Positions 29,118-37,829 are shown, counted from the stretch's first letter. The stretch is DNA of 64,000 nucleotides from Lewinellaceae bacterium (GCA_016710765.1 JADJUJ010000003.1:310001-374000); one strand, 5' to 3'. Made by a program: numbers and translations. The notes: a model not told the origin generated them from the letters alone.

Positions 29118-29189
29118 TAACATCGAATTCATCGGCTCATTCTAATTTCGCATCAACAAATATTCGAACAAACAACCAATCCTTTATCT

Positions 29190-30589
29190 ATGGCTTCTGC
29201 AATAAAATTTGGAACCGACGGCTGGCGAGCCATCATCGCCGATGATTATACCCTTGCCAATGTACACCGCGTTGCAGAGGCAACGGCTTTGTTTATGAAG
29301 CAACGCAAGTACAAAAAGGCGGTTATCGGCCACGATTGTCGCTTCGGCGGTCCACTATTTGCCGAAGCCACTGCCCGCGTTTTGGGCGCGTATGGTATCA
29401 CGGTATACCTTGCCAAAGAATTCGTTTCAACCCCGATGGTTTCCCTTGGGGTAGTGAAATTAAAATCTCAAATTGGTGTGGTTATTACGGCCAGCCACAA
29501 CCCGCCCTCCTACAACGGGTATAAACTCAAGGCTTCCTATGGAGGCCCCATGGTTCCTTCCGAAATTGCTGCTGTGGAAGAACTGATACCTGAAGTCTGC
29601 TCGCTGACTTCGCTGCCGACGCTGGAAGAACTGGAGGCCAAAGGCTTGTTGAAGTACGCCGATTTGGAAACGATGTACCTCCGACATGCCCGCAAGGCCT
29701 TCGACCTCAAAATGATCAAGTCGTCGGGGATCCGACTGGCTTACGATGCCATGTACGGCGCCGGTCAAAGTGCCGTGCGCAAACTGTTGCCACGTTCGGT
29801 CTTTTTGCATTGCGATCTTAATCCGGGAATGCACGGCCAGGCTCCGGAACCTATTCATCGCAACCTTACCCTGCTGAGCGAAACCATTAAGAAAAATCCA
29901 AAAATCAGCGCCGGGTTGGCCAATGATGGCGATGCCGACCGGATCGGGATGTACGATGAAGACGGCAATTTTGTCGACAGCCACCACCTGTTGCTCATCT
30001 TGCTGCTCTACCTCTACAAATATAAAAACATGCGCGGCAAGGTAGTCTTTACCTTCTCCGTGACCGATAAGATGAAAAAAATGGCCGAAAAATTCGGTCT
30101 GCCTTACGAAATTACCAAAGTCGGGTTCAAGTATATCGCTGAAATCATGACCAAGGAAGATGTGCTGGTTGGGGCGAGGAATCCGGCGGATTGGCCGTTA
30201 AAGGCCATATTCCCGAACGCGACGGTATCTGGATGGGCCTTTTGGTGCTCGAATTCATGGCCATGACGGGTAAAACCGTGAAGGGGCTGGTGGAAGAAGT
30301 TTACAATGAGGTGGGGCCATTCGCCTTCGAACGCGACGATTTACACATTACGGAGGCCCAAAAACAAGCTGTGATTAAGGCTTGCAAGGAGCGTGCCTAC
30401 AAGGCCTTCGGGAAATACACCGTTAAAGATGTAGAGGATGTCGATGGCTGGAAATTTGTTTTCGGCGACGAAAAATGGGTGATGATCCGCGCTTCCGGAA
30501 CGGAGCCTGTTCTCCGCGTGTATGCCCAATCACCCAGTCTGGCGGAATGCCGGGAAATACTGGAAGCCACGAAAAAAGTAATTTTGTAG
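29190..30589 (+). CDS. Phosphoglucomutase/phosphomannomutase family protein (frameshifted)
   Basis: About 466 residues after repair. Alpha-D-phosphohexomutase: interconverts hexose 1- and 6-phosphates via a phosphoserine. Visible: N-terminal FGTDGWRAIIADDYT, the active serine in VVITASHNPPSYNGYK, the Mg2+ loop NDGDADRIG, and the sugar-phosphate loop RASGTEPVLRVYAQS. The frame breaks in the G4 run 30171-30174; one more G gives VLVGGEESGGLAVKGH, the expected substrate-specificity loop. Whether it prefers glucose, mannose or glucosamine phosphate cannot be settled here. It feeds nucleotide-sugar supply for envelope polymers. It follows serS by 72 bp. Confidence 0.9.
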
Positions 30590-30601
30590 GCTGTATGCTT
30601 C

Positions 30602-30641
30602 GTGTTAGTTGTTCGCCGCATCAGCGGCGAACAACTAACAC
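30602..30641. terminator. Perfect 18-bp hairpin after the phosphohexomutase
   Basis: GTGTTAGTTGTTCGCCGC (30602-30619) is perfectly complementary to 30624-30641, with a 4-nt loop. No T tract follows, so it may be a terminator or the arm of a small repeat; it starts 12 bp after the stop codon. Confidence 0.55.
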
Positions 30642-30898
30642 AACTGGGCTTTAGCCATTGGATGTTGGTCTTTGGCTTCGATCTCGTTTTGAAATACTAT
30701 GCCAGATTAAATGCTAGAAATAGTAGCATCAAATTTTGAACACCTGTTTTAAAACAGCAGGTACATTAGACTTGTTGCGAACAGTATCCTATCGCAACAA
30801 GTCTATTATTTGTCAACGGATATTTTGGCGTAAATTAATGCACTGAAGACCCAATAGTTAATCCTTCGGAGCAAAGACTAAAGACCAAAGACTAAATA
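30642..30898. repeat. Family A element, copy 3 (inverted orientation)
   Basis: About 255 bp. Left end GGGCTTTAGCCATTGG then GGTCTTTGGCTTCGATCTCG; right end TTCGGAGCAAAGACTAAAGACCAAAGACT. Reverse-complemented, it aligns with the copy at 35.7 kb. It has an extra internal hairpin, AGACTTGTTGCGA against TCGCAACAAGTCT (about 30769-30805). It fills the gap between the phosphohexomutase and gmhA stops. Confidence 0.75.
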
Positions 30899-30903
30899 CC
30901 ATC

Positions 30904-31482
30904 TTACTGGTGGAAGATGGTTTTTTCGGTAATTTCACAGAGGATGTGCCCGATCAAAATATGGGATTCCTGGATGCGCGGTGTGTCCCTGGAGGGTACA
31001 TTCAACAATACATCCACCATTGCGGCCATTTTTCCGCCGCTTTCGCCGGTCATTCCAACCACCTTCATCCCCTGTTCCTTTGCTTTTTCAATGGCGCGTA
31101 AAATGTTGGGGGAGTTGCCGGAGGTGCTGATGGCCACCAGCACATCGCCGGGCCGGCCGGCAGCCTGCACGATACGGGCATAAACGGTGTCGTAATTATA
31201 ATCATTGGCCACAGCAGTAACAAATGATCCATTGACGTGCAGGGCCTCCGCAAACAGCGGGGGGCGATCGGTGTAAAAGCGCCCGGAAAGTTCTGCTGCC
31301 AGGTGTTGTGCATCTGCCGCGCTGCCGCCATTTCCGCAAAACAGGACCTTTCCATCCCGCCCAAAAGCCTCGATCCAGCACTGTGCAGCGGCGGCAATGG
31401 ATAATTGGAGTTGCTCGTCTTCCAGAATAGCCGCTTTAACAGCAATGCTTTCCTGAAAGGACTTTTCTATAATTTGTCTCAT
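30904..31482 (-). CDS. gmhA: Sedoheptulose 7-phosphate isomerase (SIS domain)
   Basis: 192 residues from the ATG at 31482, matching family length; the upstream in-frame extension is inside the previous gene. Converts sedoheptulose 7-phosphate to D-glycero-D-manno-heptose 7-phosphate, first step to the LPS heptose precursor. SIS-fold motifs: FCGNGGSAADAQHLAAELSG (phosphate loop), VLVAISTSGNSPNILRAI, and GMTGESGGKMA. It overlaps the upstream gene by 4 bp (ATGA), so translation is probably coupled. It is last in a five-gene operon. Confidence 0.92.
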   Translation of the reverse strand: MRQIIEKSFQESIAVKAAILEDEQLQLSIAAAAQCWIEAFGRDGKVLFCGNGGSAADAQHLAAELSGRFYTDRPPLFAEALHVNGSFVTAVANDYNYDTVYARIVQAAGRPGDVLVAISTSGNSPNILRAIEKAKEQGMKVVGMTGESGGKMAAMVDVLLNVPSRDTPRIQESHILIGHILCEITEKTIFHQ

Positions 31483-32441
31483 GGTTGTCGGATAAAGTAA
31501 AGAATGGCAGACAGCCGGTTTTTCCACGATGCCATATCTACCACCATGTCTTTTCGGCTGTCGAAGGGCAAAGTTCCGTGCTTTTTTGCCAATTCCCGAT
31601 AATGTTGCAAACAAACACGGGTAATATTGGCGATAAAATGCACTTCAGCCCAAGCAACCCTGCTTTTTGATATTTTTAAATGAAAAAAAGCGCTTTGGGT
31701 CTCCCTGATTTTTTGCTCAAAAAAAGTATTCAGCGTTTCCAGTTCGTTTTTTTTCAGCCAAAAAAGCGGTAGGGTAGGGATACCAGCCTGGTGGTCGAAC
31801 CAGACATCGAACACATCGTCACAAAGTTGTAGGAGTGCGCCAAATTGCCAGAGGGCCTGTGCTTCAGCCTCCGAAAGCGGCGGTTCCAGCAAGGATCGGA
31901 ACAACAACACCGAATGCGCCCCTTTGGTTGCTGTAGTATGTTCCAGCCGTTCCATCGTAGGACTTGAAATTGTCCGGCTGGAGCGTTCAATGGCAAAAAC
32001 CTGATCCAGGTGGTGCCGGAATACGGATTGCTGAGTTGGGGTAAGACGCCCTTCGATCTTGGTCAGCCAATGTAGCGAGAGCCCGCGTTTGTCACTTGCC
32101 TTGCCATAGGCTTCAGGCGCCTGCCAGGCCAATGGCGCTGCGTTATGGTCGGTCATGTCGTCAAAAAAAGCTGCCAGCGCCGCCAGGTGTAACACCTGTT
32201 CTTTTTCCAGGGCAGAACGCCGTTTGCCTGAAAGGGTACAAAACACCACATTCAGATAGCAGACACCGTAAAAGTAATGGCGTATACGACGCGATTCAGC
32301 GGGGCAAATGCTTGTACCTTGCGGCAAGCTGAGCGCCAGGCCCAGATTGCGTTTTTGATACAGCAGTGCCTTTAAAAAGCCGGTTGAAAGTAATAGGAAG
32401 GCCACCAAACTTGTGCCTGCCGCGCGCAACCAGGTCACCAT
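31479..32441 (-). CDS. Class 1 isoprenoid biosynthesis enzyme-like protein (DDxxD)
   Basis: 320 residues, mostly helical after one N-terminal hydrophobic segment (TSLVAFLLLSTGFLKALLYQ, about 10-30). It has two Asp-rich motifs in helices: AAFFDDMTDHN (near residue 93, an exact DDxxD) and LLQLCDDVFDVWFD (near 208). Their spacing of about 115 residues is as in trans-prenyltransferases and terpene synthases, where they bind Mg2+-diphosphate. Overall similarity to known synthases is otherwise slight, and I could not find the full second-motif consensus. It might make or modify an isoprenoid, or only share the fold. It is tightly packed between an acyltransferase (3-bp gap) and gmhA (4-bp overlap), which suggests a link to envelope or lipid-carrier chemistry. 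Confidence 0.6.
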   Translation of the reverse strand: MVTWLRAAGTSLVAFLLLSTGFLKALLYQKRNLGLALSLPQGTSICPAESRRIRHYFYGVCYLNVVFCTLSGKRRSALEKEQVLHLAALAAFFDDMTDHNAAPLAWQAPEAYGKASDKRGLSLHWLTKIEGRLTPTQQSVFRHHLDQVFAIERSSRTISSPTMERLEHTTATKGAHSVLLFRSLLEPPLSEAEAQALWQFGALLQLCDDVFDVWFDHQAGIPTLPLFWLKKNELETLNTFFEQKIRETQSAFFHLKISKSRVAWAEVHFIANITRVCLQHYRELAKKHGTLPFDSRKDMVVDMASWKNRLSAILYFIRQP

Positions 32442-32444
32442 GGC

Positions 32445-33530
32445 TCAAGTAATTTTGTCTCCCCATGGAAGACTGCGTATCAGCCCAACGGCCAGAAAAG
32501 AGAAAAGCCCCACCATGACTACCATCATGGGAATGCACACAATGGGGTAGCAACGGCTTTGGTAGTAACCGGCCTGCGACCACCAGTCGATGACGAATAC
32601 ATGCGCCAGGTAAATGCCAAAACTTGCCGCAGCAAATGCTTTTTCGATCTCGAGCAAAGGTGTTTTGTCCCAGCCCCACTTGATCAGTAAAAACCAGCCA
32701 ATGGTAGCAATGCTCACATTTGGTGTCAAAAAATCGTAGAAAAAAGGGAAGTAGGAGCCTTGTGCCTTGCTGAACCACCAATTGCCCAGTGCCGTAATGC
32801 TGCTGCCCAACAAGATGAGCGCAACAGCCAGCCCCAAAATCTGCGTTTTGTTCAGCCGCCAGGGGCGGATTTGAGGGTCTGGCTCATCCGACTGGCCTTT
32901 GAGCAGTTTATTGCCGAGATAGTAGCCCAGGACAAAATGCCCCCCCTGGTTCATGAAAAATTCGAAGTAAATGCCAATGCGGAGGCCATCAGCAAAATTA
33001 AAAAGGGTTTTGTACACCCAGGTGCCGAGGATACAGATGCTGAAAAAATAAAAGTAATCCTGATCCCGGGCCGTTCTGATCCAGGGGCGAAGGATGGGGT
33101 ACATCAAGTACAACCCAATGATCATGTAAATGTACCAGAGGTGGTAGTGTACAGGGCCATTGACGATACCGCGCAGGAGGGTCGGCAGGCTGTCGGGTGT
33201 TCCGTGCGACATGAAGTTGTAAAAACTGTACACCAGCATCCAGAACAGCGATGGCAGCAGAACCCTGGAAAAGCGGCGCCTCAGAAAATTGGGCAGCGGG
33301 TAATCGCGGCCCAGCAGCAAAAAACCGCTTAGCATGACAAATAAGGGCACTGCCGGACGGGAAATGGCATCCCAAAAGTTGCCCGACCACCAGAAAAAAG
33401 TATCATAGTCGCGGTTTTCCTGCGAAATGGGCGCTGCAAGGTGAATGGCAATTACCATCAGCATGGCTACATTTCGCATGCGATCGGCCCAGATAAGGGT
33501 CGGTCTGTTTTTCGTTACGGTATCTGACAT
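32445..33530 (-). CDS. Acyltransferase 3 family membrane protein
   Basis: 361 residues with about ten membrane helices. The start ADRMRNVAMLMVIAIHLAAP holds the catalytic-type His of the OafA/YrhL-like acyltransferase 3 family, followed by RPAVPLFVMLSGFLLLGRDY and FLRRRFSRVLLPSLFWMLVY, both characteristic. These enzymes acetylate or acylate sugars of O-antigen, peptidoglycan or exopolysaccharide across the inner membrane. It overlaps the phzF-like gene by 16 bp and is followed at once by the isoprenoid-synthase-like gene. Confidence 0.88.
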   Translation of the reverse strand: MSDTVTKNRPTLIWADRMRNVAMLMVIAIHLAAPISQENRDYDTFFWWSGNFWDAISRPAVPLFVMLSGFLLLGRDYPLPNFLRRRFSRVLLPSLFWMLVYSFYNFMSHGTPDSLPTLLRGIVNGPVHYHLWYIYMIIGLYLMYPILRPWIRTARDQDYFYFFSICILGTWVYKTLFNFADGLRIGIYFEFFMNQGGHFVLGYYLGNKLLKGQSDEPDPQIRPWRLNKTQILGLAVALILLGSSITALGNWWFSKAQGSYFPFFYDFLTPNVSIATIGWFLLIKWGWDKTPLLEIEKAFAAASFGIYLAHVFVIDWWSQAGYYQSRCYPIVCIPMMVVMVGLFSFLAVGLIRSLPWGDKIT

Positions 33531-34306
33531 ACGCCTTCCAGGTACAGCACCGCTTGCCCGCTGATGCGCACCCGATCTCCATCGAGTATGCAGTGCAGGG
33601 TTCCACGGCGTTTAGAGAGTTGAGTTGCTGAAAATTCGGATGTATTGGTTTTTTGATGCCAAAAGGGCGTCAGGGTAGTGTGCGCTGAGCCTGTGGCAGG
33701 ATCTTCATCGATGCCAAAGGCCGGATAAAAACAGCGCGATACAAAATCAACATGATCACCCGGTGCTGTTGCGATGAAGCCACGCGAGGGGTATTTGCGC
33801 AGTGCCATAAAATCAGGTTCCAGGGCCAGGATTTCGGATTCGCTGCCGAATTCCAACAGGTAATCCTCACGGCCTTTATGGATGGATATGGGGTTGCCAC
33901 CAATCGCTTGCAGGACCGGTGTATCCAGCACTGCGGGCTGCAGGGTGTCGGCTGGGAAATCCAGTTCCAGCCAATCCCCATGGCGACGGACGTGCAGCCA
34001 GCCGCTGCGGCTCTGTAGGGAAATGCGCTCGGCCCCGTCTTTTTCGAGGCGATTGAAAATAACCCAGGCCGATGCCAGCGTGGCATGGCCACAGAGATCA
34101 ACTTCCGTCACTGGCGTGAACCAGCGGATGTGATAGGTTCCGCTATCAGGCAGGGCAATGAAAAATGCCGTTTCCGAAAGGTTGTTTTCCGCGGCGATCT
34201 GTTGCATCAATTCATCCGGAAGCCATTGCTCCAGTGGCACAACCGCTGCAGGGTTGCCACCGTAGAGCTGGTGGGTAAAAGCATCAACCTGATAGGTTTT
34301 GAGCAT
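33515..34306 (-). CDS. PhzF family isomerase-like protein
   Basis: 263 residues of the diaminopimelate-epimerase-like fold. Family marks: N-terminal QVDAFTHQLYGGNPAAVVPL, the catalytic-Glu region NNLSETAFFI, IRWFTPVTEVDLCGHATLAS, and DPATGSAHTTLTPFW. PhzF enzymes isomerise small metabolites (in phenazine producers, trans-2,3-dihydro-3-hydroxyanthranilate). Most genome copies, including this one without other phenazine genes, have unknown substrates. It is the second gene of the operon, 11 bp after the MBL hydrolase. Confidence 0.92.
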   Translation of the reverse strand: MLKTYQVDAFTHQLYGGNPAAVVPLEQWLPDELMQQIAAENNLSETAFFIALPDSGTYHIRWFTPVTEVDLCGHATLASAWVIFNRLEKDGAERISLQSRSGWLHVRRHGDWLELDFPADTLQPAVLDTPVLQAIGGNPISIHKGREDYLLEFGSESEILALEPDFMALRKYPSRGFIATAPGDHVDFVSRCFYPAFGIDEDPATGSAHTTLTPFWHQKTNTSEFSATQLSKRRGTLHCILDGDRVRISGQAVLYLEGVCQIP

Positions 34307-34317
34307 ATTTTGGCGTT

Positions 34318-35082
34318 TTAGGCGATCTCAATTTTCATCCCGTCGTAGGCAATGACGACGTCGGTTGGCAACAGTGGCTCCAAATCCACCATTTTACCCA
34401 TGTGGTGGCTCAGGTGGGTGATGTAGGCTTTTTCAGGTTGTACTTTTTCAATGAAAGCGAGTGCTTCCTGCAAGGAAAAATGGGTAGGGTGGCTTTTATG
34501 CTGCAGGGCATTGACTACCAGATGTTGCACCCCTTTGAGTTTTTCCATTTCCACGGCACTTACCGACTTCACATCAGTGAGGTAGGCCAGTCGATTGAAG
34601 CGAAAACCGAGTATGGGCAAGCGGCCATGCATCACTTCGATAGGTTGTATATGGATTTTGCCGATGTGAAAATCAATGGCTTTATCGAGGTCGTGGAGTT
34701 CAATGCGGGGTAGGCCCGGGATAGGTTCACCAAAGATATAGGCGAAGCGGAGGCGCACCTCTGCGGCCACCCGTGGCAAGGCATACACTGAAATGGCATG
34801 TCCGGAGCGGTAATTGAAAGGCCTGACATCGTCGAGGCCGATCACGTGGTCATTGTGCTCGTGGGTGAGTAAAATGGCATCCAGGTGTTTGGTTCCGGCG
34901 CGCAGCATCTGCTGACGGAGGTCGGGTCCGGCATCAATCAGAATATTGACATCCCCTTCCTGAACCAGCACGGAGCTCCGCAGGCGCTTGTCGCGAGGGT
35001 CCTCAGACTGGCAAACCGGGCAATCGCATCCAATAATAGGAACGCCCTGGGAGGTGCCGGTACCGAGGAAACTAAGGAGCAT
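34318..35082 (-). CDS. MBL-fold metallohydrolase (PhnP-like)
   Basis: 254 residues. Starts FLGTGTSQGVPIIGCDCPVC, where GTGTSxGVP and the Cys pair mark the PhnP/tRNase Z-like branch. The metal site is LLTHEHNDHVIGLDDVRPFN, with later His in MHGRLP and ITHLSHHMG. PhnP itself is a cyclic phosphodiesterase of the phosphonate pathway; without phn genes nearby, a general phosphodiesterase role is more cautious. First gene of the five-gene minus-strand operon ending with gmhA. Confidence 0.9.
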   Translation of the reverse strand: MLLSFLGTGTSQGVPIIGCDCPVCQSEDPRDKRLRSSVLVQEGDVNILIDAGPDLRQQMLRAGTKHLDAILLTHEHNDHVIGLDDVRPFNYRSGHAISVYALPRVAAEVRLRFAYIFGEPIPGLPRIELHDLDKAIDFHIGKIHIQPIEVMHGRLPILGFRFNRLAYLTDVKSVSAVEMEKLKGVQHLVVNALQHKSHPTHFSLQEALAFIEKVQPEKAYITHLSHHMGKMVDLEPLLPTDVVIAYDGMKIEIA

Positions 35083-35106
35083 GGTGTTGGTCTGGTTGTT
35101 TTGTTA

Positions 35107-35264
35107 AGTATCAGGACACAATTAAATGACAAAATCCACTTTGCCTTTTTACGGCCAAAAAACGGGGGTTTTTTTTGGGCATTTTGGGGCCGGGGTTTTT
35201 TTTGTGGGGGGGGGGGGGTCCCCCGCTGCCCCTTTTTTTTTTCTTTTAATTGTCTCCTGATACT
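35107..35264. repeat. Inverted-repeat-bounded homopolymer block
   Basis: AGTATCAGGACACAATTAAA (35107-35126) is inverted at 35245-35264 with one mismatch. Between them lie A6, T8, G13 (35206-35218) and T10 (35233-35242) runs. It resembles the homopolymer block near 52.0-52.1 kb and may be a repeat element or a badly resolved stretch of sequence. Confidence 0.6.
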
Positions 35265-35296
35265 TATCCTGAAAAATTGACCCTTGTGTAAGGTGA

Positions 35297-35581
35297 TTAT
35301 TCCGATTCTTCCGTTCCTTCCTGTTTTGCCTTCAGCCATTTTTCATAGAGATCCCGGCCAATAGCAGGCATGTCTTCTGGCGCAATATTCAAATTGTTCA
35401 GGATGTCGAGCAAGCAGTTGATACGGGCTTCGGTATCGAAAAATTTGTTCAGGACGGCAATTTTCCGGTCCTCTACAATACAATAGCCGCTGTGGAAATT
35501 TCCTTTCTCGTAGCGGATGGTATAATCCAATGCACCGAACAACGCTTCCAGCTTTTTTAACGTGGTTAGGGTATAGCGCAT
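35297..35581 (-). CDS. Conserved hypothetical protein, 94 aa
   Basis: A small acidic protein with good coding character. The N-terminal half is predicted strand-rich (YTIRYEKGNFHSGYCIVEDRK), and the C-terminal half is helical (ARINCLLDILNNLNI, EKWLKAKQEGTEE). No signal peptide, membrane segment or known catalytic motif. It resembles short uncharacterised proteins common in Bacteroidota, but I cannot name a function. It is separated from the MBL operon by the homopolymer element. Confidence 0.68.
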   Translation of the reverse strand: MRYTLTTLKKLEALFGALDYTIRYEKGNFHSGYCIVEDRKIAVLNKFFDTEARINCLLDILNNLNIAPEDMPAIGRDLYEKWLKAKQEGTEESE

Positions 35582-35673
35582 AGTGGTAAAGATATCATGG
35601 GTTGATGCGTAAAATAGGATAAACCAAAAAAAAGGCCGAAAAGGATAAGCGATACGGTAAATCCGAACACGTT

Positions 35674-35909
35674 CTTAGCTTGGCTTTAGCCATTGGTCTT
35701 TAGTCTTTGGCTTTGCTCCGAAGGATTTTAACTATTTGGTTTTCATTGCATTAGTTTTTAACAAAATATTCGTTGATAAATAATACACTTGCTGTTTTAA
35801 AAAGGGTGTTAAAATTTAATTACGATTTCTCCGGTATTTGATTTCACAAGGCACCAATAACCGAGATCGAAGCCAAAGACCAACACCCAATGGCTAAAGT
35901 CCAGCTAAG
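35674..35909. repeat. Family A element, copy 4 (clearest termini)
   Basis: 236 bp. The left end CTTAGCTTGGCTTTAGCCAT (from 35674) pairs with the complement of the right end ATGGCTAAAGTCCAGCTAAG (to 35909). The inverted match continues inward through AAAGACCAA and GATCGAAGCC for about 45 bp. The interior aligns with the copy at 15.9 kb. It fills the gap upstream of the outer-membrane barrel gene. Confidence 0.78.
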
Positions 35910-35948
35910 TCAGTATCGTGTGGGCCATGCTCCAGCGCTCATTTTTGC

Positions 35949-35956
35949 TATCTTTG
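35949..35956 (+). promoter_or_regulatory. Candidate -7 promoter element
   Basis: TATCTTTG matches TAnnTTTG, 31 bp before the ATG at 35987; no clear -33 box. Confidence 0.4.
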
Positions 35957-35986
35957 TCACCAGCAAAAGTATCCAAAAATACCACT

Positions 35987-36634
35987 ATGTACCCGAACAA
36001 ACAACTCCTTATCCTCCTGATTTCCATCGGATTGCTTTTTTCCGGTTTATCCCTCCAGGCACAGCGCTTTAAAGGCGGTGTTGTGGCGGGGCTGTCTGCG
36101 TCCCAGGTAGACGGCGACAACTCCAATGGCTACAACAAACTAGGTTTGGTTGGCGGCGGCAATGTTATGATCAACTTCAATCGTCGCTTTGATATGAGTC
36201 TGGGCATTCTTTTCGCCCAACGGGGCAGCCAAAGTGAACTGATCAAGGGCAATGTTTCATTCAATTATTTTTCCCAAACCTTCAATTACATTGATGTTCC
36301 GGTGCAATTGCACATTCGCGACTGGTTTGTGGAAGACGACGATGGAGAATACGCCAAGATATCGCTCAATCTGGGGCTGTCTTATGGCCGTTTCATGAGT
36401 GCAAAGTACAAAGACGATCTCAGCGCTTTAACGGTTGTTGAGCCTTATCTGCGCAAAAATGATTTGAATTACATCATTGGCGCGTCTATTTACGCCAACC
36501 GGCATTTTTCCTTTACCCTGCAGGCTGTTCGTGGGCTGGGGTACATTTACAATCCCAATGATTGGGATACGCCGCCAGTACAGTCAGCCTGGTACAGCCA
36601 CAGTCTCTATTTTTTAACACGGTACGATTTTTAA
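35987..36634 (+). CDS. Outer-membrane beta-barrel protein (PorT-like)
   Basis: 215 residues from the ATG at 35987, which begins a proper signal peptide (LLILLISIGLLFSGLSLQAQ). The mature chain has alternating amphipathic strands: FKGGVVAGLSASQVDGDN, LGLVGGGNVMINFNRRF, MSLGILFAQRGS, and the aromatic C-terminal strand YSHSLYFLTRYDF. This is the usual pattern of the Bacteroidota porin/OmpA-like barrel group (PorT-like). Likely a small outer-membrane barrel. Its partner and cargo are unknown. It is 27 bp upstream of the Ppx/GppA gene. Confidence 0.82.
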   Translation: MYPNKQLLILLISIGLLFSGLSLQAQRFKGGVVAGLSASQVDGDNSNGYNKLGLVGGGNVMINFNRRFDMSLGILFAQRGSQSELIKGNVSFNYFSQTFNYIDVPVQLHIRDWFVEDDDGEYAKISLNLGLSYGRFMSAKYKDDLSALTVVEPYLRKNDLNYIIGASIYANRHFSFTLQAVRGLGYIYNPNDWDTPPVQSAWYSHSLYFLTRYDF

Positions 36635-36661
36635 AATACCGCTGCAGCGCGATAAGTCTTT

Positions 36662-37567
36662 ATGCAAAAAGCCGTGATCGACATGGGTACCAACACCTTT
36701 CATATGCTGGTTGCCGAGCGCAACGAGGAAGGGGAGTGGGTGCGAAAGTTTGGGCACCGGGTTTATGTAAAACTGGCCGAGGAGGGCTTGGGGGAAATTT
36801 CACCTGCGGGCTTTCAACGCGGCTTATCGGCGATGCAGGAATTCAGAACGCAGCTGGATAACCTGGGGCTCGACGCCACAACTGTAAAGGCTTACGGGAC
36901 TGCGGCGCTTCGTTCGGCGGCCAATGGCGCCGACTTTTTTTCCAGTGTGTTGGCGACTACAGGAATTGCCGCCCGGGCCATTACTGGCCAGGAAGAGGCG
37001 CGGTTGATTTATCGGGGTGTTCGGCAGGCTGTTCCCTGGCCCGAAGAGCAAACCGTGCTTATCATGGACATTGGTGGCGGAAGTGTAGAATTTATTCTGG
37101 CCGATAAAAACCAGGTGTTCTGGGAGCACAGTTTCAACGTTGGGGTGGCCTTGCTGCACCGTAGTTTTAACTACAATGATCCTGTTCATCCTGCGGAGAT
37201 AATGGCCATAGAGGCATTTTTGAATGCTTCGCTGGAGCCTTTGTGGCAAGCCTTGGCAAGGTATCCCTCCTTCATTATGGTGGGTGCAGCGGGTGCTTTC
37301 GACACCATTGATTTGTTTGCGCTGGACCCTGCTACCAAACCCCTTACTTACGGGTACCTGGAACGCGCTCAATTTCGGGCCGTATACGATCTCTTTGTAA
37401 AAAGTACCCTTCGCGAGCGACTGGTAATGCCCTTGTTGTTGCCGGAAAGGGTAGACATGGTTGTGGCTTCGGTTATTCTAATCCGATTTATTCTGGAGCG
37501 CGCGGGGATACAGGAGATTTACACGTCGACGTATTCGATGAAAGAGGGAATGTTGGTGGAGGAGTGA
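36662..37567 (+). CDS. Ppx/GppA family phosphatase
   Basis: 301 residues, the single ASKHA-fold form without the C-terminal HD domain of E. coli Ppx. Motifs: VIDMGTNTFHMLVAER (phosphate loop 1), GTAALRSAANG, ARAITGQEEARLIYRGV, and LIMDIGGGSVEFILAD (loop 2). These enzymes cleave exopolyphosphate or (p)ppGpp; the short form is common in Bacteroidota as an exopolyphosphatase. Cytoplasmic. Confidence 0.93.
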   Translation: MQKAVIDMGTNTFHMLVAERNEEGEWVRKFGHRVYVKLAEEGLGEISPAGFQRGLSAMQEFRTQLDNLGLDATTVKAYGTAALRSAANGADFFSSVLATTGIAARAITGQEEARLIYRGVRQAVPWPEEQTVLIMDIGGGSVEFILADKNQVFWEHSFNVGVALLHRSFNYNDPVHPAEIMAIEAFLNASLEPLWQALARYPSFIMVGAAGAFDTIDLFALDPATKPLTYGYLERAQFRAVYDLFVKSTLRERLVMPLLLPERVDMVVASVILIRFILERAGIQEIYTSTYSMKEGMLVEE

Positions 37568-37600
37568 AATACTACTTACTATACAGGACATTTTTTGATT

Positions 37601-37740
37601 TATGCTCGAAATAAAGTGGTTTGCGAATGCTCACTTGTCCTCAGCCCTCCTGGCTGTGTTATAAATACTCGCCGATGCGCTGCATCGTCTGCGTTTTATG
37701 CCTTGCCATTAGAACTGATGACTGCGCGATTATTTTCGAC
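37601..37740. repeat. Family D element, copy 2 (right end decayed)
   Basis: Starts GCTCGAAATAAAGTGGTTTG and shares CTCAGCCCTCCTGGCTGTG and TTATGCCTTGCCATTAG with the copy at 15.1 kb. It has about 35 extra bases containing a second hairpin (CGATGC-gct-GCATCG). The right terminal repeat is lost after TTATTTTCG. Confidence 0.65.
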
Positions 37741-37829
37741 ACGTTGCTTAACCCCTTAAGCCATACAAGGGGTATCATTTTTAAAATGTCCGCTGGTGGG
37801 GAAAACGAGCACATTTTCTACTCAAAAAA

